Shown here piece after piece: positions 9,961 through 19,255 of a stretch of DNA of 64,000 bases (its first letter is position 1; each line of letters starts with the position of its first letter). The stretch covers positions 310,001 to 374,000 of the forward strand of contig NZ_JAKQZC010000005.1 in NCBI RefSeq assembly GCF_023736115.1, read 5' to 3'. Position numbers and translations under genes: made by a program. Source of the stretch: Salinicola avicenniae. GTDB lineage: Bacteria; Pseudomonadota; Gammaproteobacteria; Pseudomonadales; Halomonadaceae. The notes under the pieces are model-generated. The model made no database searches, was not told where the DNA came from, and saw only the letters and a program-made list of their open reading frames with translations.

Positions 9961-10074
9961 AACCTGGTTGCCGGCCAGCGCCCCGCCGGAGCACCGATGG
10001 ACCAGGGGTTTTGGTAAACTGCGTGTCATGATGCCACTTTCCAAGGCCGCCCGAGGCGCATGCAGGACAACAGA

Positions 10075-10881
10075 ATGACACAGCAGGAACGCCACGAAGC
10101 GATCGTCGAACTGGTCCGCCGCCAGGGCTATGCCTCCATCGAGCAACTGGCCAAGGATTTTGCCGTCACCCCGCAGACCGTCCGCCGCGACCTCAACCAG
10201 CTCGCGGACGAGGGCATCGTCAAACGCGTCCATGGTGGCGCCGGGCTGGAATCGAGCACCGTCAACACGGCCTACCACACGCGCAAGACGCTCAATCTGG
10301 ATGCCAAACGCCGGATCGCGGAAATGCTGGCGGCGCAGATCCCGGACTCCGCGTCGCTGTTCATCAACATCGGTACCAGTAACGAATTCATCGCCGAAGC
10401 GCTTTGTCACCACAGCGGTCTCGAGGTGATCACCAACAACCTCAACGTTGCCGCCATCCTGCAGCACAAGACCGACTTCAATGTCATCGTCGCCGGCGGC
10501 CAGGTGCGCTCCCGCGATGGCGGCATCATCGGCGAGGCGACCATCGATTTCATCAACCAGTTCAAGGTGGATTTCGGCATCATCGGGATCAGCGGCATCG
10601 ACCGCGACGGTTCGCTACTGGAGTTCGACTATCAGGAAGTCCGCGTCGCCCAGGCGATCATTCGCAATTCGCGTCAGGTCCTCCTCGCCGCCGACCACTC
10701 CAAGTTCCACCGCAATGCGGTCGTGCGTCAGGGCAATCTCAGTCAGGTTCATGCGTTCTTCACCGACCGCCAGCCACCCGAGCCACTGTTGCGACTGATG
10801 CGTGAACACGATGTCGCCCTGCACGTCGCCGAACCGCTCCTCTCCGCCGACACCAACCGCTCCCTGGCCATGGACGACTGA
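10075..10881 (+). CDS. glpR: DeoR-family glycerol-3-phosphate regulon repressor
   Basis: Cytoplasmic repressor of 268 residues. I use the second Met ([16 protein letters not shown]) at 10075 because AGGACAAC lies directly upstream. The DeoR helix-turn-helix is clear: [20 protein letters not shown] and [12 protein letters not shown]. The sugar-phosphate sensing part follows, with [31 protein letters not shown] and LLAADHSKF. In characterised members glycerol-3-phosphate releases it from DNA. It is divergent from glpK and upstream of glpD, whose promoter region contains a near-ideal GlpR site. Confidence 0.92.
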   Translation: MTQQERHEAIVELVRRQGYASIEQLAKDFAVTPQTVRRDLNQLADEGIVKRVHGGAGLESSTVNTAYHTRKTLNLDAKRRIAEMLAAQIPDSASLFINIGTSNEFIAEALCHHSGLEVITNNLNVAAILQHKTDFNVIVAGGQVRSRDGGIIGEATIDFINQFKVDFGIIGISGIDRDGSLLEFDYQEVRVAQAIIRNSRQVLLAADHSKFHRNAVVRQGNLSQVHAFFTDRQPPEPLLRLMREHDVALHVAEPLLSADTNRSLAMDD

Positions 10882-11171
10882 CACGGGACATCTCCGTCCC
10901 GCCTCGTTGTCTTCTTGGCGCACGCTCGCTCGAGAACATCTCAGGGCTATGCCATCCGAGCGAAGATAGCGATCGCGATGTTCAGTCGAGGTTGGCTATC
11001 CGGCGCCCGTCTCGGGCAGGCCAGACAGCTGTGTTGGCGCAAGATAGCCTCCCCCGCCGGCTGCGCTCCTCTACGTCTGCCGCCGGTTGTATCGCATGCC
11101 TGCCGTTGCCGATGCCTCCCAATCGCCGGAGAAACCGCTCGACGCCCCTTGATGTTCGAAATTGATTACAC
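10882..11171. other. Non-coding region between glpR and glpD
   Basis: A small hairpin GGGAC/GTCCC (10885-10900) directly follows the glpR stop. The rest up to the operator shows no convincing gene; a reading frame across it lacks any recognisable protein character. A GlpR half-site, ATGTTCGAA, lies at 11152-11160. Confidence 0.5.
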
Positions 11172-11191
11172 TATGTTCGCATACGAACATC
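11172..11191. promoter_or_regulatory. GlpR operator upstream of glpD
   Basis: TATGTTCGCATACGAACATC contains the perfect inverted repeat ATGTTCG/CGAACAT with a 4-base centre. It matches the enteric GlpR consensus (WATGTTCGWTAWCGAACATW) at nearly every position. It lies about 50 bp before the glpD start, so binding should block glpD transcription. Confidence 0.85.
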
Positions 11192-11239
11192 GCGGGATGA
11201 TCTTCCTTGTGAATCGACGCAGCCCTCACGGAGAGCGCC

Positions 11240-12763
11240 ATGACTTCAGCGACCCAGCCTCATGTCCATGACATCCTCGTCGTCGGCGGCGGCATCAACG
11301 GCACCGGCATCGCCAACGACGCGGCGGGGCGCGGGCTCTCCGTGCTGCTCTGCGAACAGGCGGATCTCGCCAGCGCTACTTCGTCCGCCAGCAGTAAGCT
11401 GATTCACGGCGGACTGCGCTATCTGGAACATCGTGAATTCCGCCTCGTCCGGGAGGCGCTCAAGGAGCGCGAGGTCATGCTGCGCAAGGCGCCGCATATC
11501 GTCTGGCCTCTGCGTTTTATCCTGCCCCACCAGCCGCATCTGCGACCCGCCTGGATGATCCGGGCCGGGCTCTTTCTCTACGATCATCTTAGCCATCGGG
11601 ACAGCCTTCCCAATGCCTGTACGCTCAAGTTCGATGGAGCAGGACCGCTGGTACCGGCGATCAAGCGCGGCTTCGAATATTCCGACTGCTGGGTCGATGA
11701 CGCCCGACTCGTTGTTCTGAATGCCCTCCAGGCACAAGATAAAGGCGCCGATATCCGCGTACGAACCCGCTGCGTATCGGCGCACGAGGAGAACGGCGAA
11801 TGGGTCGTGGCGCTAGAAGATCAGACCACCGGCGAACGCGAGACGGCCAGAGCCAAGGTGCTGGTCAATGCCAGCGGCCCCTGGGTCGAGTCGTTCGTCA
11901 AGGGCAACGCGCAACGGGACTCCCGCTACGGGATTCGCATGATTCAGGGCAGCCACCTGATCGTGCCGCGCCTGAACGAGGACGAACGCGCCTATATCCT
12001 TCAGAACGAGGATGGTCGCATCGTCTTCGTACTGCCCTATCAGCAGCAGTACAGCCTGATCGGTACCACCGACCGGCGCTATCAGGGCGACCCCTCGGCT
12101 GTCGGCATCAGCGATGATGAGGTCGAGTATCTGCTCGATGTACTCAACGCCCATTTCGTCAAACAGCTGACCCGAGATGACGTCATCGCCACCTATTCGG
12201 GCGTGCGCCCGCTGTGCGACGACGAGTCGGAGAACCCCTCGGCCATGACGCGCGACTACACGCTGGATCTCGACCGGCATGGCGCACCGCTGCTCTCCAT
12301 CTTTGGCGGCAAGATCACGACCTACCGCAAGCTCGCCGAGGCCGCCTTGCACAAGCTGGATACGCTGCTGCCGGCCATGGGCGCACCATGGACCGCCGAG
12401 TCTCGGCTGCCGGGCGGTGATATTGTCTCTCGCCAGCAGTTTACCGAGCAGCTGCTGGCAGATTATCCCTTCCTGGGTCAGGAGCGAGCCCAGCGCTTCG
12501 CCTCCAGCTACGGCACGCTCTGCCTCGAGTTCCTCGACGGCAAGCAGAGTCAGGAAGCGTTGGGCCAGCACTTCGGTGCCGGTCTGACCCGTGCCGAAGT
12601 CGACTACCTGGTGGATCATGAATGGGCGCGATCCAGCGAAGATATTCTCTGGCGCCGCACCAAGCTGGGGCTTCGTCTCGATGCCGCGCAGCACCAGAGC
12701 CTTGAACACTATCTCGTCAACCGCGCCACCGGCCACTCTGCCGCGCAAGCCGCGACCGCATGA
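11240..12763 (+). CDS. glpD: FAD-dependent glycerol-3-phosphate dehydrogenase
   Basis: Membrane-associated aerobic enzyme of 507 residues oxidising glycerol-3-phosphate to dihydroxyacetone phosphate and passing electrons to the quinone pool. The N-terminal dinucleotide motif VVGGGINGTGIANDAA and the family block SSASSKLIHGGLRYLEH are present, followed by GIRMIQGSHLIVPRL and IFGGKITTYRKLAE. GGAGAG precedes the ATG. The gene completes the pathway from GlpF/GlpSTPQUV and GlpK. A GlpR site in its promoter indicates induction by glycerol-3-phosphate. Confidence 0.95.
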   Translation: MTSATQPHVHDILVVGGGINGTGIANDAAGRGLSVLLCEQADLASATSSASSKLIHGGLRYLEHREFRLVREALKEREVMLRKAPHIVWPLRFILPHQPHLRPAWMIRAGLFLYDHLSHRDSLPNACTLKFDGAGPLVPAIKRGFEYSDCWVDDARLVVLNALQAQDKGADIRVRTRCVSAHEENGEWVVALEDQTTGERETARAKVLVNASGPWVESFVKGNAQRDSRYGIRMIQGSHLIVPRLNEDERAYILQNEDGRIVFVLPYQQQYSLIGTTDRRYQGDPSAVGISDDEVEYLLDVLNAHFVKQLTRDDVIATYSGVRPLCDDESENPSAMTRDYTLDLDRHGAPLLSIFGGKITTYRKLAEAALHKLDTLLPAMGAPWTAESRLPGGDIVSRQQFTEQLLADYPFLGQERAQRFASSYGTLCLEFLDGKQSQEALGQHFGAGLTRAEVDYLVDHEWARSSEDILWRRTKLGLRLDAAQHQSLEHYLVNRATGHSAAQAATA

Positions 12764-12838
12764 GCGCAATGGGTGTCGCGCTTCTCTGCTACCCTGTGAG
12801 GCTCGCGACATCCATTTCTATCAACGAGGTATGGCCAG

Positions 12839-13906
12839 TTGCTCCAAGTCTTATTCACGCTGCTCGGCTGCCTGATACTGGCAGTCACCCTGGTTCCCTA
12901 CCTTCGCATCCGCCATTGGAGTGTCCGCAGCTTTGACTTCCCGCTGCTCCAGATCGCCTGCCTGGCAACCGTCCTGGCGCTGGTTCAGCTAGCTTTCGCA
13001 CCCGATACCTGGCTTGACTGGTGTGGCGTTGCCGCAAGTCTGACCGCCGCGGTCATCCAGTGGTTGCGCATCTATCCCTGGACACCCGTCGCCCGTCGCA
13101 CTGTGGTAAATGCCGCCGGCGAGCCCTCGCCGCATGATCTGACCCTGATGGTTTCCAACGTTCTGACCCCCAACCGGCAATCGGACAAGCTGATCGCGCA
13201 TGTCAAACGTCACCAGCCCGACATGTTGCTGACGCTGGAGTCGGATCAATGGTGGGGAGATCGCCTCGACGAGGCTATCGCGACCGAGATGCCGGAAGCT
13301 GTGCGCATCCCGCTGGACAACCTCTATGGCATGCATCTCTATTCTCGCCTGCCACTGGAAGACGTCGAGATCAAATGGCTGATACAGGATGATATTCCCT
13401 CGATCCATGCCTGGGTTCGACTGGAGAGCGGTCGCCGGGTGCGCTTCCATGCGCTTCACCCGCGTCCACCGGCGCCTTCTGAGAGCGAGGAGTCGCTGTG
13501 GCGGGATGCCGAACTGCTGCTCGTCGGTGAGCAAATCGCCCGCAGCGCCAATCCGACCATCGTCGCCGGCGACCTCAATGATGTGGCCTGGTCGCGCACC
13601 ACCAAGCTTTTCTGCAAGGTCAGCCATATGCTCGACCTACGTCGCGGCCGCGGTCAGTACAGCACCTTCCACGCCAAATATCCGATGCTACGTTGGCCGC
13701 TGGATCACGTCTTCGTCACGGACCACTTCACGCTTGTCGACATGCACCGCCTGAGCGAAATCGGCTCCGATCACTTTCCGATTATGGTCACGGTGCGCTA
13801 CAACCCTTCGCGCGCGGAGGAGAACGAGCCGGAAGGAGCCGACAACGAGGAGCAGGAAGCCGCCGAAGAGACGATCGAAGAGGCACGGGAAAGAAACGAC
13901 ATCTGA
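12839..13906 (+). CDS. Membrane-anchored endonuclease/exonuclease/phosphatase family protein
   Basis: A 355-residue protein. The likely start is TTG at 12839, with AGGT 8 bases upstream; the nearby ATG at 12831 is out of frame. Three hydrophobic segments (about residues 3-20, 31-52 and 58-76) anchor it. An EEP-fold domain follows at about residues 100-320, with SNVLTPN, LTLESDQWW, a mid-domain HPRPP, catalytic GDLND and the terminal SDHFPI motif. These are the metal and catalytic residues of the DNase I-like fold. The C-terminus is a strongly acidic 30-residue tail rich in Glu. Substrate cannot be told from sequence: nucleic acid, phospholipid or phosphoester are all possible. Confidence 0.8.
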   Translation: MLQVLFTLLGCLILAVTLVPYLRIRHWSVRSFDFPLLQIACLATVLALVQLAFAPDTWLDWCGVAASLTAAVIQWLRIYPWTPVARRTVVNAAGEPSPHDLTLMVSNVLTPNRQSDKLIAHVKRHQPDMLLTLESDQWWGDRLDEAIATEMPEAVRIPLDNLYGMHLYSRLPLEDVEIKWLIQDDIPSIHAWVRLESGRRVRFHALHPRPPAPSESEESLWRDAELLLVGEQIARSANPTIVAGDLNDVAWSRTTKLFCKVSHMLDLRRGRGQYSTFHAKYPMLRWPLDHVFVTDHFTLVDMHRLSEIGSDHFPIMVTVRYNPSRAEENEPEGADNEEQEAAEETIEEARERNDI

Positions 13907-13982
13907 ACGTGGCGCATTCATCGTTTGCGCTGCGCTTTTGACCCAGCGCACCCTTGACCCACAGCACCGGTTGACCAGCATG

Positions 13983-14007
13983 AAAAACGGGGCTGCAATA
14001 GCCCCGT
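13983..14007 (-). terminator. Rho-independent terminator of the pycAB operon
   Basis: An 8-bp stem ACGGGGCT/AGCCCCGT (13987-13994 with 14000-14007) is followed on the minus strand by five T. It lies 51 bases after the pycB stop. Confidence 0.85.
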
Positions 14008-14057
14008 CAGGTGTCATTCGCCGCTGTTCGCGAACGGCGTGTCATGTATCGACCTTA

Positions 14058-15875
14058 TTACTCGATCTCGATCAGCACCTCGCCCGGCGTGACCCGATCG
14101 CCTTTCGCCACATGCACGGCCTTGACCGTACCGGCAACCCGCGCCTGGACCTCGGTCTCCATCTTCATCGCCTCGGTAATCAACACGGCCTGGCCTTCCT
14201 GGACGCTGTCGCCTTCGGCCACCAGGACGTCGACGATGTTGCCCGGCATCGAAGTCGATACGTGTCCCGGCGAGCTGGCCTGTGAACGCCCGGCGCCTTT
14301 GCTCTCCTGCACGAACTCGTCCTTGGCCTCGAACACGACCTCTTCAGGCATGCCATCCAGCGTGAGATAGACGCGGCGCTTGCTGCCGTTGCCACTGCCG
14401 ACGCCGGTGATCTGAACCTCGTATGATTCGCCGTGCACGTCGATGACGAACTCGGTCGGTACGCCTTCCGAGACCGGCCGTCCCGCGCCGCCGGTCGCCT
14501 CGGCCGCCGGAATGGCTTCCGGCACCAGCGTGCCGTCGCGCCGCCCCTGCAGATAATCGCGACCGAGATCGGGGAACATCGCAAAAGTCAGCACATCCTC
14601 CTCGCGCTCGGCGAGATCGCTGATCTCCTGTTCCAACCTGGCCATTTCCGGGCTGAGCTGGTCCGCCGGACGTCCTTCGTCGACCGGCTCGCTACCGATG
14701 GCCTTGCGCCGAATTTCGGCATTCACTTCCGCGGGCGGCTGGCCGTACCCACCCAGCAGATAGCGCTTCACCTCGTTGGTGATCGACTTGTAACGCTCGC
14801 CGGTCAACACGTTCATCGCCGCCTGCGTGCCGACGATCTGCGACGTCGGCGTCACCAGCGGCGGGTAGCCAAGGTCGGCCCGCACGCGAGGAATCTCGTC
14901 GAACACGTCCTGAATGCGACCCAGCGCATTCTGCTCCTTCATCTGATTGGCGAGATTGGACATCATGCCGCCCGGCACCTGCCAGATCTGGACGCTGACA
15001 TCTTCACGCGTGTATTCGCTTTCGAAGGCCGCATACTTCTTGCGCACCTCGCGGAAGTAGTCGCCGACTTCCTTGAGTGCCACCAGGTCCAGCCCGGTAT
15101 CGTGGGCGGTCCCCTGAAACGCCGCGACCATTGCCTCGGTAGACGGATGGCTCGTGCCGCCGGCGAACGCGGAAATACAGGTGTCGATATGGCGACAGCC
15201 TGCCTCGACGGCCTTCATCTGGCTCAGCGAGGCCAGCCCTGCGGTCGCGTGGGCATGCAGGTGAATCGGGACCTCGACCGCGCTGACCAGCGATTCGATT
15301 AGCTCACCGGTCGCGTAGGGCGTCAGCAGTCCCGCCATATCCTTGAGCGCGATCGAATCGGCGCCCATGTCGACCAGACGCTTGGCCTGTTCGACATACA
15401 TTTCTCGTGTGTGCACTGGGCTAACGGTATAGCAGATCGTCCCCTGCGCATGCTTGCCGCTCGCCTTGACCGCCTTCATCGCGGTCTCCAGGTTGCGCAG
15501 ATCGTTCAACGCATCGAAGACGCGAAAAATATCGATCCCATTCTCGGCCGATCGGGCCACGAACCGCTCGACCACGTCATCGGCATAGTGACGATAGCCG
15601 AGCAGGTTCTGTCCGCGCAGCAGCATCTGCAGCGGCGTGTTGGGTAGTGCCTCGCGCAGCGATTGCAGACGCTCCCACGGGTCTTCCTTCAGGAAACGCA
15701 CGCAGGCATCGAAGGTTGCGCCCCCCCAGACCTCCAAGGAGTGGAAACCGATGGCGTCCAGCTTGGCGCAGATCGGCAGCATATCCTCGGTGCGCATACG
15801 CGTGGCGATGAGCGACTGGTGGCCGTCGCGCAGAACGACATCGCTGATGCTGACGCGTGACTCGGCTTGGTTCAT
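14058..15875 (-). CDS. pycB: Pyruvate carboxylase subunit B (carboxyltransferase plus biotin carrier)
   Basis: A 605-residue protein close to oxaloacetate decarboxylase alpha subunits. The carboxyltransferase barrel shows LRDGHQS near the start, SIALKDMAG and the metal-binding HLHAHATAGLA. A PYC/OADA domain and a Pro/Ala linker follow, and a biotinyl domain with EAMKMET places the biotinyl lysine near residue 571. AGGAGAG precedes the ATG. With PycA it carboxylates pyruvate to oxaloacetate (anaplerosis). I prefer this to a sodium-pumping decarboxylase because the neighbour is a biotin carboxylase and no OadB/OadG membrane subunits are present. Confidence 0.9.
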   Translation of the reverse strand: MNQAESRVSISDVVLRDGHQSLIATRMRTEDMLPICAKLDAIGFHSLEVWGGATFDACVRFLKEDPWERLQSLREALPNTPLQMLLRGQNLLGYRHYADDVVERFVARSAENGIDIFRVFDALNDLRNLETAMKAVKASGKHAQGTICYTVSPVHTREMYVEQAKRLVDMGADSIALKDMAGLLTPYATGELIESLVSAVEVPIHLHAHATAGLASLSQMKAVEAGCRHIDTCISAFAGGTSHPSTEAMVAAFQGTAHDTGLDLVALKEVGDYFREVRKKYAAFESEYTREDVSVQIWQVPGGMMSNLANQMKEQNALGRIQDVFDEIPRVRADLGYPPLVTPTSQIVGTQAAMNVLTGERYKSITNEVKRYLLGGYGQPPAEVNAEIRRKAIGSEPVDEGRPADQLSPEMARLEQEISDLAEREEDVLTFAMFPDLGRDYLQGRRDGTLVPEAIPAAEATGGAGRPVSEGVPTEFVIDVHGESYEVQITGVGSGNGSKRRVYLTLDGMPEEVVFEAKDEFVQESKGAGRSQASSPGHVSTSMPGNIVDVLVAEGDSVQEGQAVLITEAMKMETEVQARVAGTVKAVHVAKGDRVTPGEVLIEIE

Positions 15876-15907
15876 GGCTCTCTCCTGATTCTTGTCGGTT
15901 CAGCGTG

Positions 15908-17323
15908 TCACAGTCCGGCGTGGGCCGAGATGGCCGCCGCGATCGCCAGCGCCACCTCTTCGGGATTGCGCTTGACGGAGTAGTTGAGCAGTTCCGGGTG
16001 CGCCGGCACGAAGCCCGTATCGAAATGACCGCTGCGGAAATCCGGGTGACGCAGGATCTCCTGGTAGTAAGGTGCGGTGGTCTTGACCCCTTGCAGACGC
16101 ATGTCGTTAAGCGCGCGAATGCCGCGATCCAACGTCTCTTCCCAGGTCATTCCCCAGACGATCAGCTTCAGGCACATGGAGTCGAAATAAGGCGGAATGG
16201 TGTACCCCGTATAGATCGCGGTATCCGTGCGCACGCCTGGCCCGCCCGGCGCGTAATAGCGGGTGATACGTCCGAAGCTCGGCAGGAATTCGTTCTTCGG
16301 GTCTTCGGCGTTGATCCGGAACTGGATCGCGTAACCCTGGTGACGGATATCCTCCTGGCGATAGGCCAGTTTCTCCCCCGCTGCCACGCGCAGCTGCTCG
16401 CGCACGATATCGACGCCGGTGATCGCCTCGGTGATGGTGTGCTCGACCTGCACCCGTGTGTTCATCTCCATGAAGTAGACCTCGTTGTCCTTGACGAGGA
16501 ACTCCACGGTGCCGGCATTTTCATAGCCGACGGCCTCGGCCGCGCGCACTGCCATCTTGCCGACGTAGTTACGTTGCTCGGGGGTCAGCTGGGGGCTGGG
16601 GGCAATCTCGATCAGCTTCTGATTGCGGCGCTGGATAGAACAATCGCGCTCGAACAGGTGGATCACCCCGCCCTGGCGATCCGCCAGAATCTGCACTTCG
16701 ATGTGATGCGGATCGACGACGCACTTTTCCATAAACACTTCAGCGCTGCCGAAGGCTTTGGTGGCTTCGGAGATCACCCGCTCCCAGGCCTGCTCGAGCT
16801 GCTCGGGCGTATCGCAGCGGCGAATACCGCGACCACCGCCGCCGGACGTGGCTTTCAGCATCACCGGGTAGCCGATCTCGTCGGCCACCGACAACGCTTC
16901 TTCACGATCGGCCAGATTGCCGTCGGAGCCCGGCGTCACCGGCACCCCGGCCTCCCGCATCGCACTGCGAGCCGCCGTCTTGTCGCCCATTTTGGCGATA
17001 ACGCCCGCACTGGGGCCGACGAAGACGATACCGGCCTCGGCACAGATCCTGGCGAATTCGGCACTCTCGGAGAGAAAGCCGTAACCCGGGTGGATCGCAT
17101 CGCAGCCGGTTTCGCGTGCCAAGTTGACGATACGACGCGGATCGAGATAGCCGGCGAGGGGCTCGTCGCCGACGAAATGCGCTTCGTCAGCGCGCTTGAC
17201 ATGCAGCGAGAAGCGATCGGGTTCGGTATAAATCGCGACCGAACGGATGCCCATCTCGGCACAGGCCCGTACAATACGCACGGCAATCTCGCCACGGTTG
17301 GCGATGAGTATTTTCTTGAACAC
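15908..17323 (-). CDS. pycA: Pyruvate carboxylase subunit A (biotin carboxylase)
   Basis: A 471-residue ATP-grasp enzyme that carboxylates the biotin on PycB with ATP and bicarbonate. It starts with GTG at 17323, with GGAGG 8 bases upstream. Key blocks are ANRGEIAVRI, the ATP-binding KATSGGGGRGIRR, FMEKCVVDPHHIEVQI, and the catalytic EMNTRVQVEHTITE. It resembles AccC, but the downstream pycB and divergent LysR gene match the Pseudomonas pycA-pycB-pycR layout, so this is not the acetyl-CoA carboxylase subunit. Confidence 0.9.
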   Translation of the reverse strand: MFKKILIANRGEIAVRIVRACAEMGIRSVAIYTEPDRFSLHVKRADEAHFVGDEPLAGYLDPRRIVNLARETGCDAIHPGYGFLSESAEFARICAEAGIVFVGPSAGVIAKMGDKTAARSAMREAGVPVTPGSDGNLADREEALSVADEIGYPVMLKATSGGGGRGIRRCDTPEQLEQAWERVISEATKAFGSAEVFMEKCVVDPHHIEVQILADRQGGVIHLFERDCSIQRRNQKLIEIAPSPQLTPEQRNYVGKMAVRAAEAVGYENAGTVEFLVKDNEVYFMEMNTRVQVEHTITEAITGVDIVREQLRVAAGEKLAYRQEDIRHQGYAIQFRINAEDPKNEFLPSFGRITRYYAPGGPGVRTDTAIYTGYTIPPYFDSMCLKLIVWGMTWEETLDRGIRALNDMRLQGVKTTAPYYQEILRHPDFRSGHFDTGFVPAHPELLNYSVKRNPEEVALAIAAAISAHAGL

Positions 17324-17420
17324 CGTATGACCTCCGGATGCGCGTGGCCGTGTTTGTTATCGTCACCCTACGCTAGCCATCCGCAAGCCAATAGAAAAAT
17401 TGATATTTCTTTGCCAACCT

Positions 17421-17436
17421 ATAAGTCAGACCTTAT
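17421..17436. promoter_or_regulatory. Candidate LysR-type binding site between pycA and pycR
   Basis: ATAAG and CTTAT form an inverted repeat spaced by 6 bases in the 135-bp divergent region, 22 bases before the regulator start. LysR regulators usually bind interrupted palindromes of this sort in the shared promoter. Confidence 0.5.
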
Positions 17437-17458
17437 ACCTGTCCGCGAGGGCACCCGA

Positions 17459-18445
17459 ATGACGCGTCCCAATCTGCTCAACCGCTTGACGTTTCGCCAG
17501 CTTCAAGTCTTCCAGGCCGTCCATCGCCAGCAATCCTACTCGCGGGCCGCGGAACAGCTCGGATTGACTCAGCCGGCGGTGAGTGCCCAGATTCGCCAAC
17601 TCGAGCAGGCGCTCGGCCAACCACTGTTCAAGTACGCGGGCAAAACCCTGCATGTACTGCCGGCCGCAGATGCGCTGGCCGCATCGGTACAGGCCATATT
17701 CGGGCAGGTCTCGAGCCTGCAGATGGAGCTATCGGAGCTGGCAGGGACGATCCGGGGCGAGCTCAATATCGCGGCGGTCTCGACGGCCCAGTACGTAGTG
17801 CCGCACATTCTGGCGCGCTTCCGCGCGCGCTATCCAGAGGTGCAGATTCGGCTGCGCGTCTGCAATCGCGTGCAGGCGCTGGAACGCCTCGCCGAACGGC
17901 GCGACGATCTGGTGATCATGGGAATGGTGCCGGACGACCCGAATCTGGTATTCATGCCGATTCTCGACAACGAACTGATTCCGGTGGTCTGGCCGGGCCA
18001 TCCGCTGGTCACGGCGGATCGCCCGACACTGGAAGATTTCGCTCGCCACTATCTACTGATGCGCGAGCCGGGCTCCGGGGCCCGTACGGCCTTCGAGGAT
18101 TTCGCGGTGCGCGAGCGTATTTCTCTGCATCACACCCTTGAATTGGGCACCAACGAAGCGATCAAACAGGGCGTCATGGCGCATCTCGGCGTCGCGGTGC
18201 TGCCACGCCTGGCAGTACAGCTCGAGCTTGCTTCCGGCCTTCTGGCCAGCCCGAGACTGCCTGGATTCCCGCTCCGCCGCTCGTGGTGCACGGTCTACCC
18301 AAAAGACCGCTATCCCACGCCCGTCACCGAACTCTTCCTGCGTTTCGTGCGCGAGCTGCTGCCCGAACTCAACGCCCACTTCCGCGCACCGATGACGCCA
18401 ATCGACACGCCGACACTACTCTGCCTACCGGCGCAGGACGACTGA
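17459..18445 (+). CDS. pycR: LysR-family regulator of pyruvate carboxylase
   Basis: A 328-residue regulator. The reading frame stays open more than 500 codons upstream, but that part is antisense to pycA. The true start is the ATG at 17459 (MTRPNLLNRLTFRQLQVF), with GAGG 9 bases before. The N-terminal winged helix-turn-helix reads SYSRAAEQLGLTQPAVSAQIRQLEQ. A type 2 periplasmic-binding-fold effector domain follows (about residues 90-300). The divergent position next to pycAB, as in Pseudomonas, suggests it controls them. The effector is unknown. Confidence 0.85.
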   Translation: MTRPNLLNRLTFRQLQVFQAVHRQQSYSRAAEQLGLTQPAVSAQIRQLEQALGQPLFKYAGKTLHVLPAADALAASVQAIFGQVSSLQMELSELAGTIRGELNIAAVSTAQYVVPHILARFRARYPEVQIRLRVCNRVQALERLAERRDDLVIMGMVPDDPNLVFMPILDNELIPVVWPGHPLVTADRPTLEDFARHYLLMREPGSGARTAFEDFAVRERISLHHTLELGTNEAIKQGVMAHLGVAVLPRLAVQLELASGLLASPRLPGFPLRRSWCTVYPKDRYPTPVTELFLRFVRELLPELNAHFRAPMTPIDTPTLLCLPAQDD

Positions 18446-18478
18446 AGCGGGCATGAAAGGTCTTCAGCCGAATCGGGC

Positions 18479-18991
18479 TCAGCCCTGATTCTGCTGCAGA
18501 CGAGCCACGTGTAGCTTGATCAGCTCTTCGGCCTGGGCCGCCAGCAGCGCCAGACGGTGCATCTCGTTGTCTTCGAAGGCCCGTGGCATCGTACCAATGA
18601 TGCACAGCGTGCCCACGCAGAGATCCGGCGCCGCAAACAGCGGGTAGCCGGCGTAGAAGCGAATGAAGGGTGAACCGGTCACCAACGGGTTGTCCGAGAA
18701 TCGTGGGTCCTTCAACGCATTACAGACAACCATCGGCATGCCGTCGGCCACCACATGGCCGCAGAAGGAGATCCGTCGCGGCGTCTCGCAGACACTCAGC
18801 CCCTGACGCGATTTGAACCACTGACGATCTTCGTCGATCAGCGTGATCATGGACATCGGCAGATCGAAAATCTGTGTCGCCAGCTCGGTCAGACGATCGA
18901 AACCGGCATCGGCGCCGGAATCCAGTAGCTGCAGGTCACGCAGCAGGGCCATTCTTTCGGCTTCGTTGGCGGGCACTTCAGGTGCAATCAT
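18479..18991 (-). CDS. GAF domain protein
   Basis: A soluble protein of about 170 residues made almost entirely of one GAF domain. I use the ATG at 18991 (MIAPEVPANEAERMALL); a TTG start 12 codons earlier is possible. It carries a typical stand-alone GAF pattern: FDRLTELATQIFDLPMSMITLIDEDRQWFKS, continuing SFCGHVVADG and FYAGYPL. These small GAF proteins often precede GGDEF or kinase modules, but here it is alone, convergent to pycR. Ligand and partner unknown. Confidence 0.8.
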   Translation of the reverse strand: MIAPEVPANEAERMALLRDLQLLDSGADAGFDRLTELATQIFDLPMSMITLIDEDRQWFKSRQGLSVCETPRRISFCGHVVADGMPMVVCNALKDPRFSDNPLVTGSPFIRFYAGYPLFAAPDLCVGTLCIIGTMPRAFEDNEMHRLALLAAQAEELIKLHVARLQQNQG

Positions 18992-19203
18992 GGTATGAAC
19001 TCTTGGTGAATCGGAGAGATATCGCAAGTCGCGCTGAGACCGGTTACATACTCAGAGCGAACTGTTGACGAGAGCATCACGTCAAAGACCCGAACGCGAC
19101 ACTCGAAGTCTCCCCCTCGCTTGCCCGGCGCCAGGCCGGTCTACTGGATAGCATCATACCTTTGAACGAGGCTTGTCAGTCAATCGGTCGCCAACAAACG
19201 ACA

Positions 19204-19230
19204 AAGGCCCGCCACAGATCGGCGGGCCTT
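19204..19230 (-). terminator. Terminator downstream of lipA
   Basis: A 10-bp perfect stem AAGGCCCGCC/GGCGGGCCTT with a 7-base loop lies 25 bases after the lipA stop. On the minus strand the stem ends in TT and is followed by TGT, a short U-run. It closes the twelve-gene operon. Confidence 0.75.
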
Positions 19231-19255
19231 GATTATCTACAGCACAATGAAGCGG

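Noticed and set aside
10915-11271. Plus-strand 118-codon frame between glpR and glpD
   Set aside because: It runs through the GlpR operator and into glpD in another frame, with no ribosome site or protein-like pattern.
14058-17323. Sodium-pumping oxaloacetate decarboxylase
   Set aside because: The alpha-like subunit is paired with a biotin carboxylase and no membrane beta or gamma subunit is present, which fits two-subunit pyruvate carboxylase.
15857-17458. A 534-codon extension upstream of the LysR regulator
   Set aside because: It is antisense to pycA; the LysR helix-turn-helix starts at 17459 with its own Shine-Dalgarno.
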